A stretch of 64,000 nucleotides of DNA. It comes from Acidimicrobium ferrooxidans DSM 10331 (GTDB lineage Bacteria; Actinomycetota; Acidimicrobiia; Acidimicrobiales; Acidimicrobiaceae). Every line of letters starts with the position of its first letter. Position 1 is the stretch's first letter. The stretch spans positions 1,926,001-1,990,000 of the forward strand of contig NC_013124.1 in assembly GCF_000023265.1 (NCBI RefSeq), in the 5' to 3' direction. Under the pieces are notes generated by a model. The model had not been told where the DNA came from, did not search any database, and saw only the letters and a list, made by a program, of their open reading frames with translations. Both the position numbers and the translations under genes were made by a program. Shown here one piece after another: positions 37,789 through 46,947 of the stretch.

Positions 37789-38218
37789 ACTCGGCGCGGG
37801 CTGGCTGCTCGGAGCAGTCCACCGACACATCCGTTCGCGCTGGGCGGAGCGGATTCGTGCCTACGACGTCACGCCACCGCAGGCTGCGGCGCTTCGTGCC
37901 CTCGCGAGCGCCCCAGGACTGTCGCTGCGGGAGCTCGCGCGACAGATCGAAGCAGAGCCGATCAACCTGTCGCGCACGCTCGAACCTCTCGAGGAACGTG
38001 GCCTCGTGTGTCGCGAGCCGAGACCCAACGATCGGCGCGCTCACGCGCTCGTGCTCACCCCACGAGGCCTGGACCTGGCCGCCTCGCTGACCGCGGCCGC
38101 GGCCGAGTTCGAGCACGAGCTGGCCACGCTCCTCGACCCAGGCTTCGACCAGACGGTGGCGTGGCTCCATCGCGCCCTCGCCACCTTGCGCACGTCCGAG
38201 CCGTCGCAGCCAGGCTGA
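37763..38218 (+). CDS. MarR-family transcriptional regulator
   Basis: 151 residues. Winged helix: TPPQAAALRALASAPGLSLRELARQIEAEPINLSRTLEPLEERGLVCREPRPNDRRAHALVLTPRG by position 38-103, with the family DxRxxxLxLT wing. It overlaps the CMD gene by 26 bp, so it is the last gene of the operon and probably controls it through the palindrome at 36689. Confidence 0.88.
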   Translation: MSTSPTHPELGAGWLLGAVHRHIRSRWAERIRAYDVTPPQAAALRALASAPGLSLRELARQIEAEPINLSRTLEPLEERGLVCREPRPNDRRAHALVLTPRGLDLAASLTAAAAEFEHELATLLDPGFDQTVAWLHRALATLRTSEPSQPG

Positions 38219-38294
38219 CCCGCACGGCCTGGCGTACCCGAGGCGCACACGACACGTCTACCATCTCGACGACGGCACCCGACGGGAGGCACCC

Positions 38295-38624
38295 ATGGCA
38301 CGACTCGAGATCGACGCAGGGTGCGCTCGCTGCGCTCGGGCCGGCACGCACGCCCAACATCTCGCTGGCCCGATGGACGTCGTCGAGCGACCCGGACTCG
38401 ACGCCGTGCGCTACGTCGACGATGAGGGCCGAGCCTTCGCAGGCTTCGACGCCATCGTCGCCGTGCTCGCCGGTCGCTGGCCACGGTTCGCTCGGGTCGG
38501 CACGATCCGCTGGGTGCGGGCCACCGGGACGGTGGCCTACCGAGCGGTGGCGCACGTCCACCGCGTGGGAGATCGACCCGACAGCTCCCAGCACGAGGGC
38601 TCCGAGCGCCCGCCGCGAGGCTAG
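38295..38624 (+). CDS. DUF393/DCC1-like small thiol protein
   Basis: 109 residues after GGGAGG. IDAGCARCARAG gives a CxxC near the N-terminus, followed by LDAVRYVDDEGRAFAGFDAIVAVL as in DUF393 proteins, which are thought to be thioredoxin-like. The DxxCxxC version of the family is altered here. Its stop TAG shares CTAG with the stop of the convergent ABC permease. Confidence 0.6.
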   Translation: MARLEIDAGCARCARAGTHAQHLAGPMDVVERPGLDAVRYVDDEGRAFAGFDAIVAVLAGRWPRFARVGTIRWVRATGTVAYRAVAHVHRVGDRPDSSQHEGSERPPRG

Positions 38625-39442
38625 GTCATCCGCGAGAACCGACGGATCGCGATCGGCGCCGCCACGATGACGAACCCCACGGCGACCGCGAGCGATCCGA
38701 GGAGCGAGGCGCCGAGGCTCACACCGACCAGGGCGCGGGCTCCCGAGCCGACGATCTCGAGGCGAGCCGCGTCCATGACCAGCGAGACCGGCTGGTAGCG
38801 CGCGAACCCCTGGAGCCAACCCGGCAGGGTCTGGATCGGGACGAACGCACTCGAGACGAACGTGAGGGGAAAGAGCACGGGAAAGCTCATGAGCTGGGCC
38901 GCCTCCGCACTCGGAGCGTAGAGACCCACGATGGCGAACAACCAGGACAGGGCGTAGCTGAACGCCAACACGACGACCAATCCGACCACGAGGCCGACGA
39001 GATGATGCGGACGGAATCCCACGGCAAGTCCGACGACGACGACGATGACGGCGGTCGCGAGGTTGCGTACGAGGTCGGCGGCCGTACGGCCCAGCAGGAC
39101 CGCAGCACGCGAGATCGGCAGGGCGCGAAAGCGCTCCATGATGCCCGACGCGAGGTCTTCGGCGAGCCCGACGCTGGTGGCCGCTGCGCCGAAGATGATC
39201 GTCTGGACCAAGATCCCCGGCATCAAAAAGTCGACGTAGGGGACCCCGAGTCGAGCCGTGATCACCCCGAGCGACCCGCCGAAGACGTAGCGAAACAGCA
39301 GGACGAACATGACCGGCTGGATGAACGAGAAGAACAGCGACTGTGGGACGCGCAGGTAGCCACGGAGCACCCGGCCTGCGAGTACCCATGCGTCGGCGAT
39401 CACGCTCCCGCCACGTTCGTGTGCGATCACGGCGCTGCTCAT
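38621..39442 (-). CDS. ABC-2 type exporter permease (DrrB-like)
   Basis: 273 residues with six hydrophobic segments and the ABC-2 signature region FLMPGILVQTIIFGAAATSVGLAEDLASGIMERFRALPISR by position 89-129. It pairs with the ATPase upstream (ATGA overlap). Such pairs export hydrophobic compounds such as antibiotics or lipids; the substrate is unknown. Confidence 0.9.
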   Translation of the reverse strand: MSSAVIAHERGGSVIADAWVLAGRVLRGYLRVPQSLFFSFIQPVMFVLLFRYVFGGSLGVITARLGVPYVDFLMPGILVQTIIFGAAATSVGLAEDLASGIMERFRALPISRAAVLLGRTAADLVRNLATAVIVVVVGLAVGFRPHHLVGLVVGLVVVLAFSYALSWLFAIVGLYAPSAEAAQLMSFPVLFPLTFVSSAFVPIQTLPGWLQGFARYQPVSLVMDAARLEIVGSGARALVGVSLGASLLGSLAVAVGFVIVAAPIAIRRFSRMT

Positions 39443-40389
39443 GCCGCCCCCTCGGTACTCAGCTGCCCGTTGGTGATCGCGAGAAACACGTCGTCGAGCG
39501 TTGGTTCGCGTATCACCATGCCCTCGATCGCGACCCCGGCGCCGTCGAGCGCACGCAGCGCGATCATCGCTGCCTGCGCACCGTTCTCGACGCCGAGCTC
39601 GACCACGCGGCCATCGACGCGCGGATCGGGAAACCCGGCCGCCCGCAGCGCCTCGACGACCATGGGCGGCGGCTCCGCGGCGAGCCGCACCTCGACCACC
39701 GTCGCCCCGAGGCGAGCCTTCAGGGAGGCTGGCGTTCCCTCGGCCACGATGCGGCCGTGGTCGACGATGACGAGTCGCTCCGCCAGTCGATCGGCCTCCT
39801 CCAGGTACTGCGTGGTGAGCAGCACGGTGGTCCCGCTCGCTGCGAGATCCGCCACGATCGCCCAGAGCGCGAGGCGACTCTCCGGGTCGAGGCCGGTCGT
39901 GGGCTCGTCGAGGAACAGCACCGGCGGCTCAGCGACCAGTGCTGCGGCAAGGTCGAGCCGACGGCGCATGCCGCCCGAGTAGGTCCGCAGGGGGCGGTCT
40001 GCGGCCCCTGCGAGACCGAAGGCCTCGAGCAGCGACCCCGCACGCTCCCTGGCTCGACGCCGACCGAGGTGGCAGAGCCGACCGACCATCTCGAGATTCT
40101 CACGAGCGCTCAGGCGTGGGTCGACCGCAGCGAACTGGCCAGCAAGCCCGATGCGGCGACGAACGACGTCCGGCTCGCCAATGAGATCGGCGCCCGCGAC
40201 GATGGCACGTCCGCCGTCGGGGACGAGCACCGTCGTGAGGATGCGTACCAGCGTCGTCTTGCCCGCACCGTTGGGTCCGAGGAGACCGAACACCTCGCCG
40301 TGGGCGACGCTCAAGCTGACGCCGGCGAGCGCGACGAGATCGCCGAAGCGCTTCGTGAGGTCGTGCGCCTCGATGGCGAGTGGTTCCAT
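39439..40389 (-). CDS. ABC exporter ATP-binding protein (DrrA-like)
   Basis: 316 residues from the ATG at 40389. Walker A GLLGPNGAGKTTLV, signature TYSGGMRRRLDLAAAL, Walker B PVLFLDEPTTGLD, switch His replaced by Gln in LLTTQYLEEAD, as is usual in the DrrA subfamily. The C-terminal extension (about 80 residues) is the DrrA regulatory domain. TAGGTT lies seven bases before the ATG, so it may be leaderless. Confidence 0.92.
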   Translation of the reverse strand: MEPLAIEAHDLTKRFGDLVALAGVSLSVAHGEVFGLLGPNGAGKTTLVRILTTVLVPDGGRAIVAGADLIGEPDVVRRRIGLAGQFAAVDPRLSARENLEMVGRLCHLGRRRARERAGSLLEAFGLAGAADRPLRTYSGGMRRRLDLAAALVAEPPVLFLDEPTTGLDPESRLALWAIVADLAASGTTVLLTTQYLEEADRLAERLVIVDHGRIVAEGTPASLKARLGATVVEVRLAAEPPPMVVEALRAAGFPDPRVDGRVVELGVENGAQAAMIALRALDGAGVAIEGMVIREPTLDDVFLAITNGQLSTEGAA

Positions 40390-40428
40390 CCCGGTCAACC
40401 TACTCGCTGTCGAGATCTGGCGCGTCGC

Positions 40429-41418
40429 TCAGTGTGACGGCAGCAGATCGCCGATCTCGGCTCGCTCGGCGATCAGCTCGTCGCGCGTCACGGCGATCCG
40501 AGCCGCGAGCGGTTCTGGCACATCGAGTCCCTCCACGACGTGTACCCGCTCACCGTCGGAGCGGACCGGGAAACCGAAGAAGAGCCCCTCGGGGATGCCG
40601 TACTCACCGGCGGACACCACACCGAGCGCTTCCCAGTCGTCGGCTGCGCTCGGATGGATCACCGAGCGAACCGAGTCGATCACGGCGTTGGCTGCGCTCG
40701 CGGCGCTCGAGGCACCACGCGCCTTGATGATGGCCGCCCCCCGCTGCTGGACCGTCGGGATGAAGTGCTCGTCGAACCATGCCGCGTCGTCGATCACTTC
40801 GGTGGCCGGCTTGCCCCCGATACGCGCGTGCCAGTAGTCGGGCACCTGGGTTGCGGAGTGGTTGCCCCAGATCGCGACCGTGCGCACCTCGTCGAGCGCA
40901 ACGCCTGCTCGCTGCGCGAGTTGGGTACGAGCTCGGTTCTGATCGAGCCTCGTCATCGAGAACCACCGCTCCGCGGGGATCTCTCGGGCGTTCTCGCGTG
41001 CGATCAGCGCGTTCGTGTTGCACGGGTTGCCCACCACGAGCACCCGGACATCAGAGGCCGCGTGCTCGGCGAGCGCTCGACCCTGAGGACGAAAGATCGC
41101 ACCGTTGACGCCGAGGAGGTCGCGGCGCTCCATGCCAGCCTTGCGCGGCACCGAGCCGATGAGCAGGGCCCAGTTCACGCCGTCGAAACCACGTGCGAGA
41201 TCGGTGGTGAGTTCCATCCGACGGAGCAACGGGAACGCACAGTCGTCGAGCTCCATCGCAACGCCCTCGAGAGCTGCCATCGCCGGCTCGATCTCGATGA
41301 GCGACAGCTCGATGGGCGTTTCGGGCCCGAAGACGTCGCCCGCAGCCAGCCGGAACAGCAGCGAATAGGCGATCTGACCAGCGGCGCCGGTGACGGCGAC
41401 ACGAACGGGTGTGGTCAT
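40429..41418 (-). CDS. mdh: Malate dehydrogenase
   Basis: 329 residues from the ATG at 41418. VAVTGAAGQIAYSLLFRLAAG is the NAD site; VVGNPCNTNALI, TRLDQNRARTQLA and TVAIWGNHSATQVPD (catalytic His) are characteristic of the cytosolic-type MDH of Actinobacteria. It interconverts malate and oxaloacetate and follows icd by 13 bp, so two TCA enzymes share an operon. Confidence 0.96.
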   Translation of the reverse strand: MTTPVRVAVTGAAGQIAYSLLFRLAAGDVFGPETPIELSLIEIEPAMAALEGVAMELDDCAFPLLRRMELTTDLARGFDGVNWALLIGSVPRKAGMERRDLLGVNGAIFRPQGRALAEHAASDVRVLVVGNPCNTNALIARENAREIPAERWFSMTRLDQNRARTQLAQRAGVALDEVRTVAIWGNHSATQVPDYWHARIGGKPATEVIDDAAWFDEHFIPTVQQRGAAIIKARGASSAASAANAVIDSVRSVIHPSAADDWEALGVVSAGEYGIPEGLFFGFPVRSDGERVHVVEGLDVPEPLAARIAVTRDELIAERAEIGDLLPSH

Positions 41419-41431
41419 GGTGCTCCTTCCA

Positions 41432-42655
41432 TCATCCCCCCGTCTTCTCGTCCCCCCGACGAATGCGCTCCGCGACGGCGTGGCCGAACTCGCTGGTCGA
41501 GACCTTGGTCGCGCCATCGCGCAACCGTGCGAAGTCGTAGGTCACGATGCCCTCGGCGATGGTCCGCTCGAGCGCATCGACGATGGCGTCGGCGACGTCA
41601 TTCCAGCCCAGGTACTCGAACATCAGCACGCCGGACAGGATGACCGAACCCGGATTCACCATGTCCTTGCCGGCATACTTCGGGGCCGTACCATGGGTCG
41701 CCTCGAAGATCCCGTGACCGGTGACGTAGTTGATGTTGCCGCCCGGTGCGATGCCGATGCCTCCGACCTGGGCGGCCAGCGCGTCCGAGAGGTAATCGCC
41801 GTTCAGGTTCGTCGTCGCGATGACGTCGTAGTCCCGAGGCCGCGTGAGCACCTGCTGGAAGGCGTTGTCGGCGATCGCATCCTTGACGAGCAGCTTGTCG
41901 CCGGGATCACCACCACAGTCGTCCCAGCCAACGGCGACGTCCGCGAACTCCTCACGCACGAGCTCGTACCCCCACGCACGGAACGCACCCTCGGTGAACT
42001 TCTGGATGTTGCCCTTGTGGACGAGCGTCACCGAGCGGCGGTGGTGATCGAGGGCGTAGCGAATGGCAGCTCGGATGAGCCGCTTGGACCCATGGGCCGA
42101 CACGGGCTTGATCCCGATCCCTGCATCGGCGCCGAGCTCCCACCCGAAGCGCTCGGCGAGGAACTCGCGCAGCGCACGGGCCTCCTCCGAACCAGCCTGG
42201 ACCTCGAGGCCAGCGTAGACGTCCTCGGTGTTCTCGCGAAAGATCACCATGTCCACCCACTCCGGATGGCGCACCGGCGACGGCACGCCCTCGAACCAGC
42301 GCACGGGCCGCAGGCAGACGTAGAGATCGAGCAGCTGACGCAGGGCGACGTTCAGCGAACGGATGCCGCCACCGACCGGGGTCGTGAGCGGGCCCTTGAT
42401 CCCGACGAGATACTCACGAAACACCGACAGCGTCTCGTCCGGCAGCCACGACCCGGTCTCGCGGAAGGCCTTCTCGCCAGCGAGCACCTCGCGCCACTCG
42501 ACGCGACGCCCATGGGCCGCGAGTGCCGCATCGAAGACCGTCCTCGCGGCGGGCCAGATGTCCACCCCGGTTCCATCGCCCTCGATGTAGGGGATGATGA
42601 CCTCATCGCCGACGATCAGCCGACCGTCGGCTCCCATGCGCACCGGAGTTGCCAC
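41432..42655 (-). CDS. icd: Isocitrate dehydrogenase (NADP type)
   Basis: 407 residues from a [18 protein letters not shown], the substrate loop [45 protein letters not shown] and [17 protein letters not shown] are all present; [18 protein letters not shown] follows. TAGGAT six bases before the GTG suggests a leaderless message. Confidence 0.96.
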   Translation of the reverse strand: MATPVRMGADGRLIVGDEVIIPYIEGDGTGVDIWPAARTVFDAALAAHGRRVEWREVLAGEKAFRETGSWLPDETLSVFREYLVGIKGPLTTPVGGGIRSLNVALRQLLDLYVCLRPVRWFEGVPSPVRHPEWVDMVIFRENTEDVYAGLEVQAGSEEARALREFLAERFGWELGADAGIGIKPVSAHGSKRLIRAAIRYALDHHRRSVTLVHKGNIQKFTEGAFRAWGYELVREEFADVAVGWDDCGGDPGDKLLVKDAIADNAFQQVLTRPRDYDVIATTNLNGDYLSDALAAQVGGIGIAPGGNINYVTGHGIFEATHGTAPKYAGKDMVNPGSVILSGVLMFEYLGWNDVADAIVDALERTIAEGIVTYDFARLRDGATKVSTSEFGHAVAERIRRGDEKTGG

Positions 42656-42661
42656 GGGCTC

Positions 42662-42667
42662 ATCCTA
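42662..42667 (-). promoter_or_regulatory. -10 box of icd (leaderless type)
   Basis: TAGGAT on the minus strand, six bases, then the GTG start of icd. Confidence 0.6.
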
Positions 42668-42691
42668 TCCCACCGTCTCAAAGCGCCCCAG

Positions 42692-43870
42692 TCAGGCCTC
42701 CGGATCCTGCCTCGAGCCGCCACGTGCAAGACGATCCGCCCAGCGCTCCACGTCGGCAAGCTCGTCGGCGTTCGGGAAGGCGTCGGGGTCCGCCAGCGCG
42801 GCGCCGACGAGCTCGGCTCGATCCTCCCGCACCAACAGCTGGCCGGCGAAGCGCTGACTCGCGGCCTCCACCGCCGCGAGGTCCATGCCGAACAGGTTCG
42901 CGAGCGCCAGCGTCGCCGGCTCCTGCTCGCGCCGATCCGCCAGGCTCTCGATCCAGCCCGCACGCCCAAAGAGGCGGGGCCGTAGCTCCTCCAGCGCCGC
43001 TCGCGCGACGCCCAGCACGAAGCTGGCGGTCGTCGCGAGTTCGCGAAGGTTGGCTTGGCGTGCCGGGCTCTCCTCGGCCTCGAAGAGGCCCTCGAGCCCG
43101 AAGCCTCCGAGCTCACCGAGTCCTGCGATGCCCCCGCGCTCGAGGAGCCTACGACCCATCGCCTCGGCATCAGCACGCAGGTCGAGGAGGAACAACCGCA
43201 GCTCGACGTCGAGACGGTCGGCGACGTTCGGCGAGGCGATGAGCGGTCCGCGGACCGCATCCTCGAGCACCACCCAGAGGCCGACCTCCGCGGCGGGTGC
43301 CCCGAGTTCGGCGGCGACTCGTCCGATCGCCGCTGGCGCGACCGTCGCGCCAGCGTGGAGGGATCGTGGCAGTACGAGCTCCGTCCCCGACAGCGACGCC
43401 ATCGCGAAGTGCCCAAGGACCGAGCCGAGCTGTGCATTGACCATCATCGGACCAGCTTGGGCTGCGAGGGTCGCGAACAAGCGCCCCATCTCGGGATCCA
43501 TCGCGTCGGTGAACTGGGGCTCGGTGACGACCGTGCCACCGAGAGCACGCTCGAACAACACGAGGTACTCGCGCAGCTCACCGACGAGCTCGGTGTACAG
43601 GTCGCGTGGGTGGAGGGTGCGCACGCCGATCTCGACCTCGCCCACGACACGCACCGCGAGCGCCGACTCGGGAAGGTAACGAGACGCGATCGGACCGAGC
43701 TCCTCGAACGGCGCGCGTTCCGTGGCGCCGAGCGCGTCGGCTCCGGAGAGCGCGAGCTGGGCAAACTCGTCGCGCACCCGTGACGGATCCGACCCCTGGG
43801 CGCTCATGGCACGCGCGAGGTCCCGCAGTAGGAACTCGAACGGGTTCTGGGGCTCCTCATCGCTCGCCAT
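42692..43870 (-). CDS. DUF2342 / zinicin-like protein without the metal motif
   Basis: 392 residues from the ATG at 43870 (GGAGGAG precedes it). The Gly/Ala-rich layout with PLSG-type stretch and repeated helices resembles the DUF2342 'F420-associated' zinc-protease-like family of Actinobacteria. Where relatives have HExxH-type sequence, this protein reads VVLEDAVRG, so metal binding is unlikely. Function unknown; a structural or regulatory role is possible. Confidence 0.6.
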   Translation of the reverse strand: MASDEEPQNPFEFLLRDLARAMSAQGSDPSRVRDEFAQLALSGADALGATERAPFEELGPIASRYLPESALAVRVVGEVEIGVRTLHPRDLYTELVGELREYLVLFERALGGTVVTEPQFTDAMDPEMGRLFATLAAQAGPMMVNAQLGSVLGHFAMASLSGTELVLPRSLHAGATVAPAAIGRVAAELGAPAAEVGLWVVLEDAVRGPLIASPNVADRLDVELRLFLLDLRADAEAMGRRLLERGGIAGLGELGGFGLEGLFEAEESPARQANLRELATTASFVLGVARAALEELRPRLFGRAGWIESLADRREQEPATLALANLFGMDLAAVEAASQRFAGQLLVREDRAELVGAALADPDAFPNADELADVERWADRLARGGSRQDPEA

Positions 43871-43964
43871 CGCTCCTCCTCGACGTGCCTGCCGCACCCA
43901 ATGTCGTGGCACCCACGCAGCACCCCACCCTATTCGCCCCGGGAAGCGGACGAGGAGTCCTACG

Positions 43965-44663
43965 ATGGACCAGGTGAGCCACCTCGAGGCTACGGTGCGC
44001 GTCGGCCACGACGCCCGGCTGGTCACCTGGTACCGCTGGAGCCCGACGGCGACGTGGGTGGTGATCGTCGAGCCCGGCGCGACCCATGACTACCTCGTCC
44101 CGGTGATCGACCAGCTGGGTGCAGCCACCTACGACCCGATCGGCAACGGGCGCTCGCGTCACCTTCCGCCCGATGCGATCGGCCGCATCGGGCGCAACCT
44201 CGCCGCGGACGAACTCGCAGCGATCCTCGAGGCGCTCCCGGGCCCCAGGCGACTCGTCAGCCACCACAGTGCGTGCATCGCCGCACTCGACATCCTCGCC
44301 CTCGTGCCGGAGCTCCTGAGTGAGATGGTGCTCGTCGCTCCACGTCTCGGGCCTCCGCCCGCACGGCTCGACCCCTTCGCGACGGAGCATGCCTCGTCGC
44401 CGTGGCACGACGCGACCCGCGCCTGGATCTCGGCCGACCCGCGACCGCTCGAGCACTGGCGCACCGAGGTGGCACCCTCGGTTCGCGACGCGCTCCGGGT
44501 CCCGGCGTCGACGAGCACCGTCGCGGTGCGCGCGCTCGTCGACGCCGACGACACGGAGGCCCGTACCCTCGCCGAGACCCTCGGAGTTCCCACGGAGGTC
44601 TTCCCCGGACGCGATCTCGCGCTCGCCGACTCGTCTCGGTTGGTAGCCGCCCTTGCTCGCTGA
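43965..44663 (+). CDS. Alpha/beta-hydrolase-like protein
   Basis: About 232 residues. The order of elements (GATHDYLVPVIDQLGAATYDPIGNGRSRHLP, LVSHHSACIAALDILAL, MVLVAPRLGPP) is that of an alpha/beta hydrolase, with the nucleophile elbow reading SHHSAC where GxSxG is usual. The catalytic status is therefore uncertain. TACGAT at 43961 lies seven bases before a GTG at 43974, so the true start may be three codons later than the ATG at 43965. Confidence 0.65.
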   Translation: MDQVSHLEATVRVGHDARLVTWYRWSPTATWVVIVEPGATHDYLVPVIDQLGAATYDPIGNGRSRHLPPDAIGRIGRNLAADELAAILEALPGPRRLVSHHSACIAALDILALVPELLSEMVLVAPRLGPPPARLDPFATEHASSPWHDATRAWISADPRPLEHWRTEVAPSVRDALRVPASTSTVAVRALVDADDTEARTLAETLGVPTEVFPGRDLALADSSRLVAALAR

Positions 44664-44816
44664 GTGTTCGCGCAGAATCCGGCGCTGCTCGCAAGCTGTG
44701 CAGCCTCGGGCATCTAGCCTGGAAGCACACCTCGGTCGAGTCGTCGCGCGACAACCCGCGAGTCGACGACGAGGTGCGTCATCCACCGGGCAATGGGGCC
44801 AGAGGTGCGAGGAGGC

Positions 44817-45314
44817 ATGGTGGTAAGCGGGTCGTGGGAGTCGACGACAGCCACCACGTGGCTTCGCCTTGAGGGCGCTCCCATCGATGAAGCCGCGGTC
44901 GCGACGTTCTGCCGGCGGCCCTCCGTGGGCGCGGTGGTCACCTTCGCTGGCACGGTGCGCGATCAGGGCGAGGGCCTCAGCGGTATCATCGCCCTGCACT
45001 ACGAGGTCGCCCTCGAACTCGCCGCCGCACGCCTCGATGCGATCGCAGCACGTGCCTTCAGCGACGCTCCCGAGCTCCAAGCGCTCGCGGTCCACCATCG
45101 TCTCGGACGCGTGCCGCTCGGCGAGCCCGCCGTCGTCGTCGCCGCAGCCGCCGCCCATCGCGACCTCGCCTTCGACGCGGCACGCTTCGTCATCGACGCC
45201 GTGAAGGTGGCGGTTCCCCTCGTCAAGCAGGAACTCACCGAGGTCGGCGCACGATGGGCCCCGAGCGCCACGCCCCTCGAAGACTTCCCCACACAGAAGG
45301 ATGTGACGTCATGA
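44817..45314 (+). CDS. moaE: Molybdopterin synthase large subunit MoaE
   Basis: 165 residues from the ATG at 44817, after GAGGAGG. GAVVTFAGTVRD, ALHYEVALELA, HHRLGRVPLGEPAVVVAAAAAHR and the Lys-containing VKVAVPLVKQELTE are MoaE hallmarks. With a MoaD carrier it inserts sulfur into cyclic pyranopterin. No moaD lies beside it; the CysO/MoaD-like gene at 7741 is a candidate partner. It starts an overlapping three-gene operon. Confidence 0.95.
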   Translation: MVVSGSWESTTATTWLRLEGAPIDEAAVATFCRRPSVGAVVTFAGTVRDQGEGLSGIIALHYEVALELAAARLDAIAARAFSDAPELQALAVHHRLGRVPLGEPAVVVAAAAAHRDLAFDAARFVIDAVKVAVPLVKQELTEVGARWAPSATPLEDFPTQKDVTS

Positions 45315-45517
45315 TCGAGCTGCTCTACATCGCCATCCCCATCGCGCTCGTGGTCATCGTCGCGGTCGTCTCCAGCATGCGCGAGCACCGTCCCCATGAC
45401 GTGCGCTCGAGCGTCTCCACGTTCGAGCACGCCCGTCAGGCGCTCGAGCGCCGCACCACCCTCGACGCGAGGGAGCGCCCCCTCCGTGAGCGTGGATCTC
45501 GGGGTGCACCCGAGTGA
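45311..45517 (+). CDS. Small single-pass membrane protein
   Basis: 68 residues. One N-terminal transmembrane helix (IELLYIAIPIALVVIVAVV) followed by a basic, polar tail with repeated Arg/Glu. The ATG overlaps the moaE stop (ATGA) and its own stop overlaps the MreB-like start (GTGA), so three genes are translationally coupled. It may anchor the MreB-like protein; that is inference from position. Confidence 0.7.
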   Translation: MIELLYIAIPIALVVIVAVVSSMREHRPHDVRSSVSTFEHARQALERRTTLDARERPLRERGSRGAPE

Positions 45518-46494
45518 GCCGTATCGCCCTCGATCTCGGTACGGCGACGACGCGCCTCGCGATCGGTGCCGAGCCGCCGCACGCGCTGGAGAGCCTTGCG
45601 GCCATCGACGTCGAGCGAGGCGACGTCATCGCCGTTGGCAGCGCAGCACGCGCCGTGGTATTGCGTGAGGGCGGTCGCACGTCGCTGGTGCACGTCGTCG
45701 ACGCTGGCGTCCCGGTCGGCCCGCAGGTGCTCGCCGGCTTCCTCAAGCGCACGCTACGCGAGGTCGGCCTCCGCTCCCTCGGGCACGGCGAAGTCGTCAT
45801 GTCGATGAGCGAACTCGCCACGAGCGTCGAGCGCCGCATGGCTGCGCGCCTCATCGACCGCCTCGGTGCGTCCGCCGTGACGCTCGTACCGCCGTCACTG
45901 AGCGTACTGCGCGCCGTCGGCGCCGATCCAGAGTTCGGCTCGTTCGCCATGGTGGTCGGGGAAGCCTACACCGAAGCAGGCATCGCGGCGATGGGCAGCC
46001 TTTGCGCGAGTGCTGCGAGCAAGGACGGTGTTCGCGATCTGCGAAGGGCCATCAGAGAGTACCTCTGGAGCAATCACGAGCTCGCCATCAGCGACGAGAC
46101 CGCCTCCGAGGTGCTCACCCAACTGTGCGATGTGTCTCGCCCCACCCAGAGCGCCCGTGCCCGCATCTGGGGACGACGCCGAACCGACGCAGAGAGTACC
46201 AACGTCATCGTCGATGCGAGTGCGCTGGTCGCCGCGATGACTCCGACGCTGCGCTCGATCGAACAGCTCGCCAACACCGCGCTCGCGCGGGCGCATGCCC
46301 AGCTCGTCGCCGACATCGCCGAACGGGGCCTCGTCCTCGCTGGGGGCGGCAGCTACGTACCGGGCCTCGCCGCACGTCTGGCGAACGCGCTCAAGATCCC
46401 CGTGACGGTCGCTGACGAGCCACTGGACGCCGTGCTTCGGGGTCTACGCACCAGCGCGCGACTCCCTCGGCGTCGTTCGCCCGCGCCCTCCTAA
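45514..46494 (+). CDS. MreB-like actin-family protein (divergent)
   Basis: 326 residues from a GTG. Phosphate-1 loop IALDLGTATTRLAIG and the adenosine/phosphate region RGLVLAGGGSYVPGLAARLANALKIPVTVADEPLDAVLRG match MreB/Mbl. The phosphate-2 DxGxGT motif is degenerate (the corresponding stretch reads VVGEAYTEAG), so ATP hydrolysis is uncertain. No mreC/mreD follow: the neighbours are moaE and a small membrane protein, so this is not the usual mre operon. Confidence 0.8.
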   Translation: MSRIALDLGTATTRLAIGAEPPHALESLAAIDVERGDVIAVGSAARAVVLREGGRTSLVHVVDAGVPVGPQVLAGFLKRTLREVGLRSLGHGEVVMSMSELATSVERRMAARLIDRLGASAVTLVPPSLSVLRAVGADPEFGSFAMVVGEAYTEAGIAAMGSLCASAASKDGVRDLRRAIREYLWSNHELAISDETASEVLTQLCDVSRPTQSARARIWGRRRTDAESTNVIVDASALVAAMTPTLRSIEQLANTALARAHAQLVADIAERGLVLAGGGSYVPGLAARLANALKIPVTVADEPLDAVLRGLRTSARLPRRRSPAPS

Positions 46495-46947
46495 GGGGCG
46501 CACCTGACGCACGCACCTCGGCACGCTGCCAAGTGCCCTGCTTGCAAGACCCCGTCGCACGGTGCTGACGCCGCTGCACCGCTCTCGCGCCGAGTCCCCG
46601 CGGTCCAAGGTCCGGCGCACCGACGAGCCCCGCGTGCTCGCGTCGGTGAGCCCATCTGCGCAATGCTCGGCAGCGACGAGTCGCACGACACGCCGACCCG
46701 GTGGATTCGACCCGAAGGGCCGAGCCGCCCAGCGACCCACCGGAGCCGACGGCTCGCCCGGCATGCACCACGTCGCCCTCGCCAGAGGTGACAGGTCGCT
46801 CGGTCGGTAAGTCCACGCCGATGGCCCGGCGGATCGATCGTACGTTCTCACTCTCCGTGAAGTTTCTTCTCTCAGTGGTCGATACTCCTCCTGTACGCAC
46901 CGATGACGGGTCGCACGGGCCCTGGAACCGGCGATCAAGGAGGAGCT
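46495..46947. other. Intergenic stretch before the secreted repeat protein
   Basis: No gene seen. The end holds AAGGAGGAG before the ATG at 46948. Confidence 0.5.
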
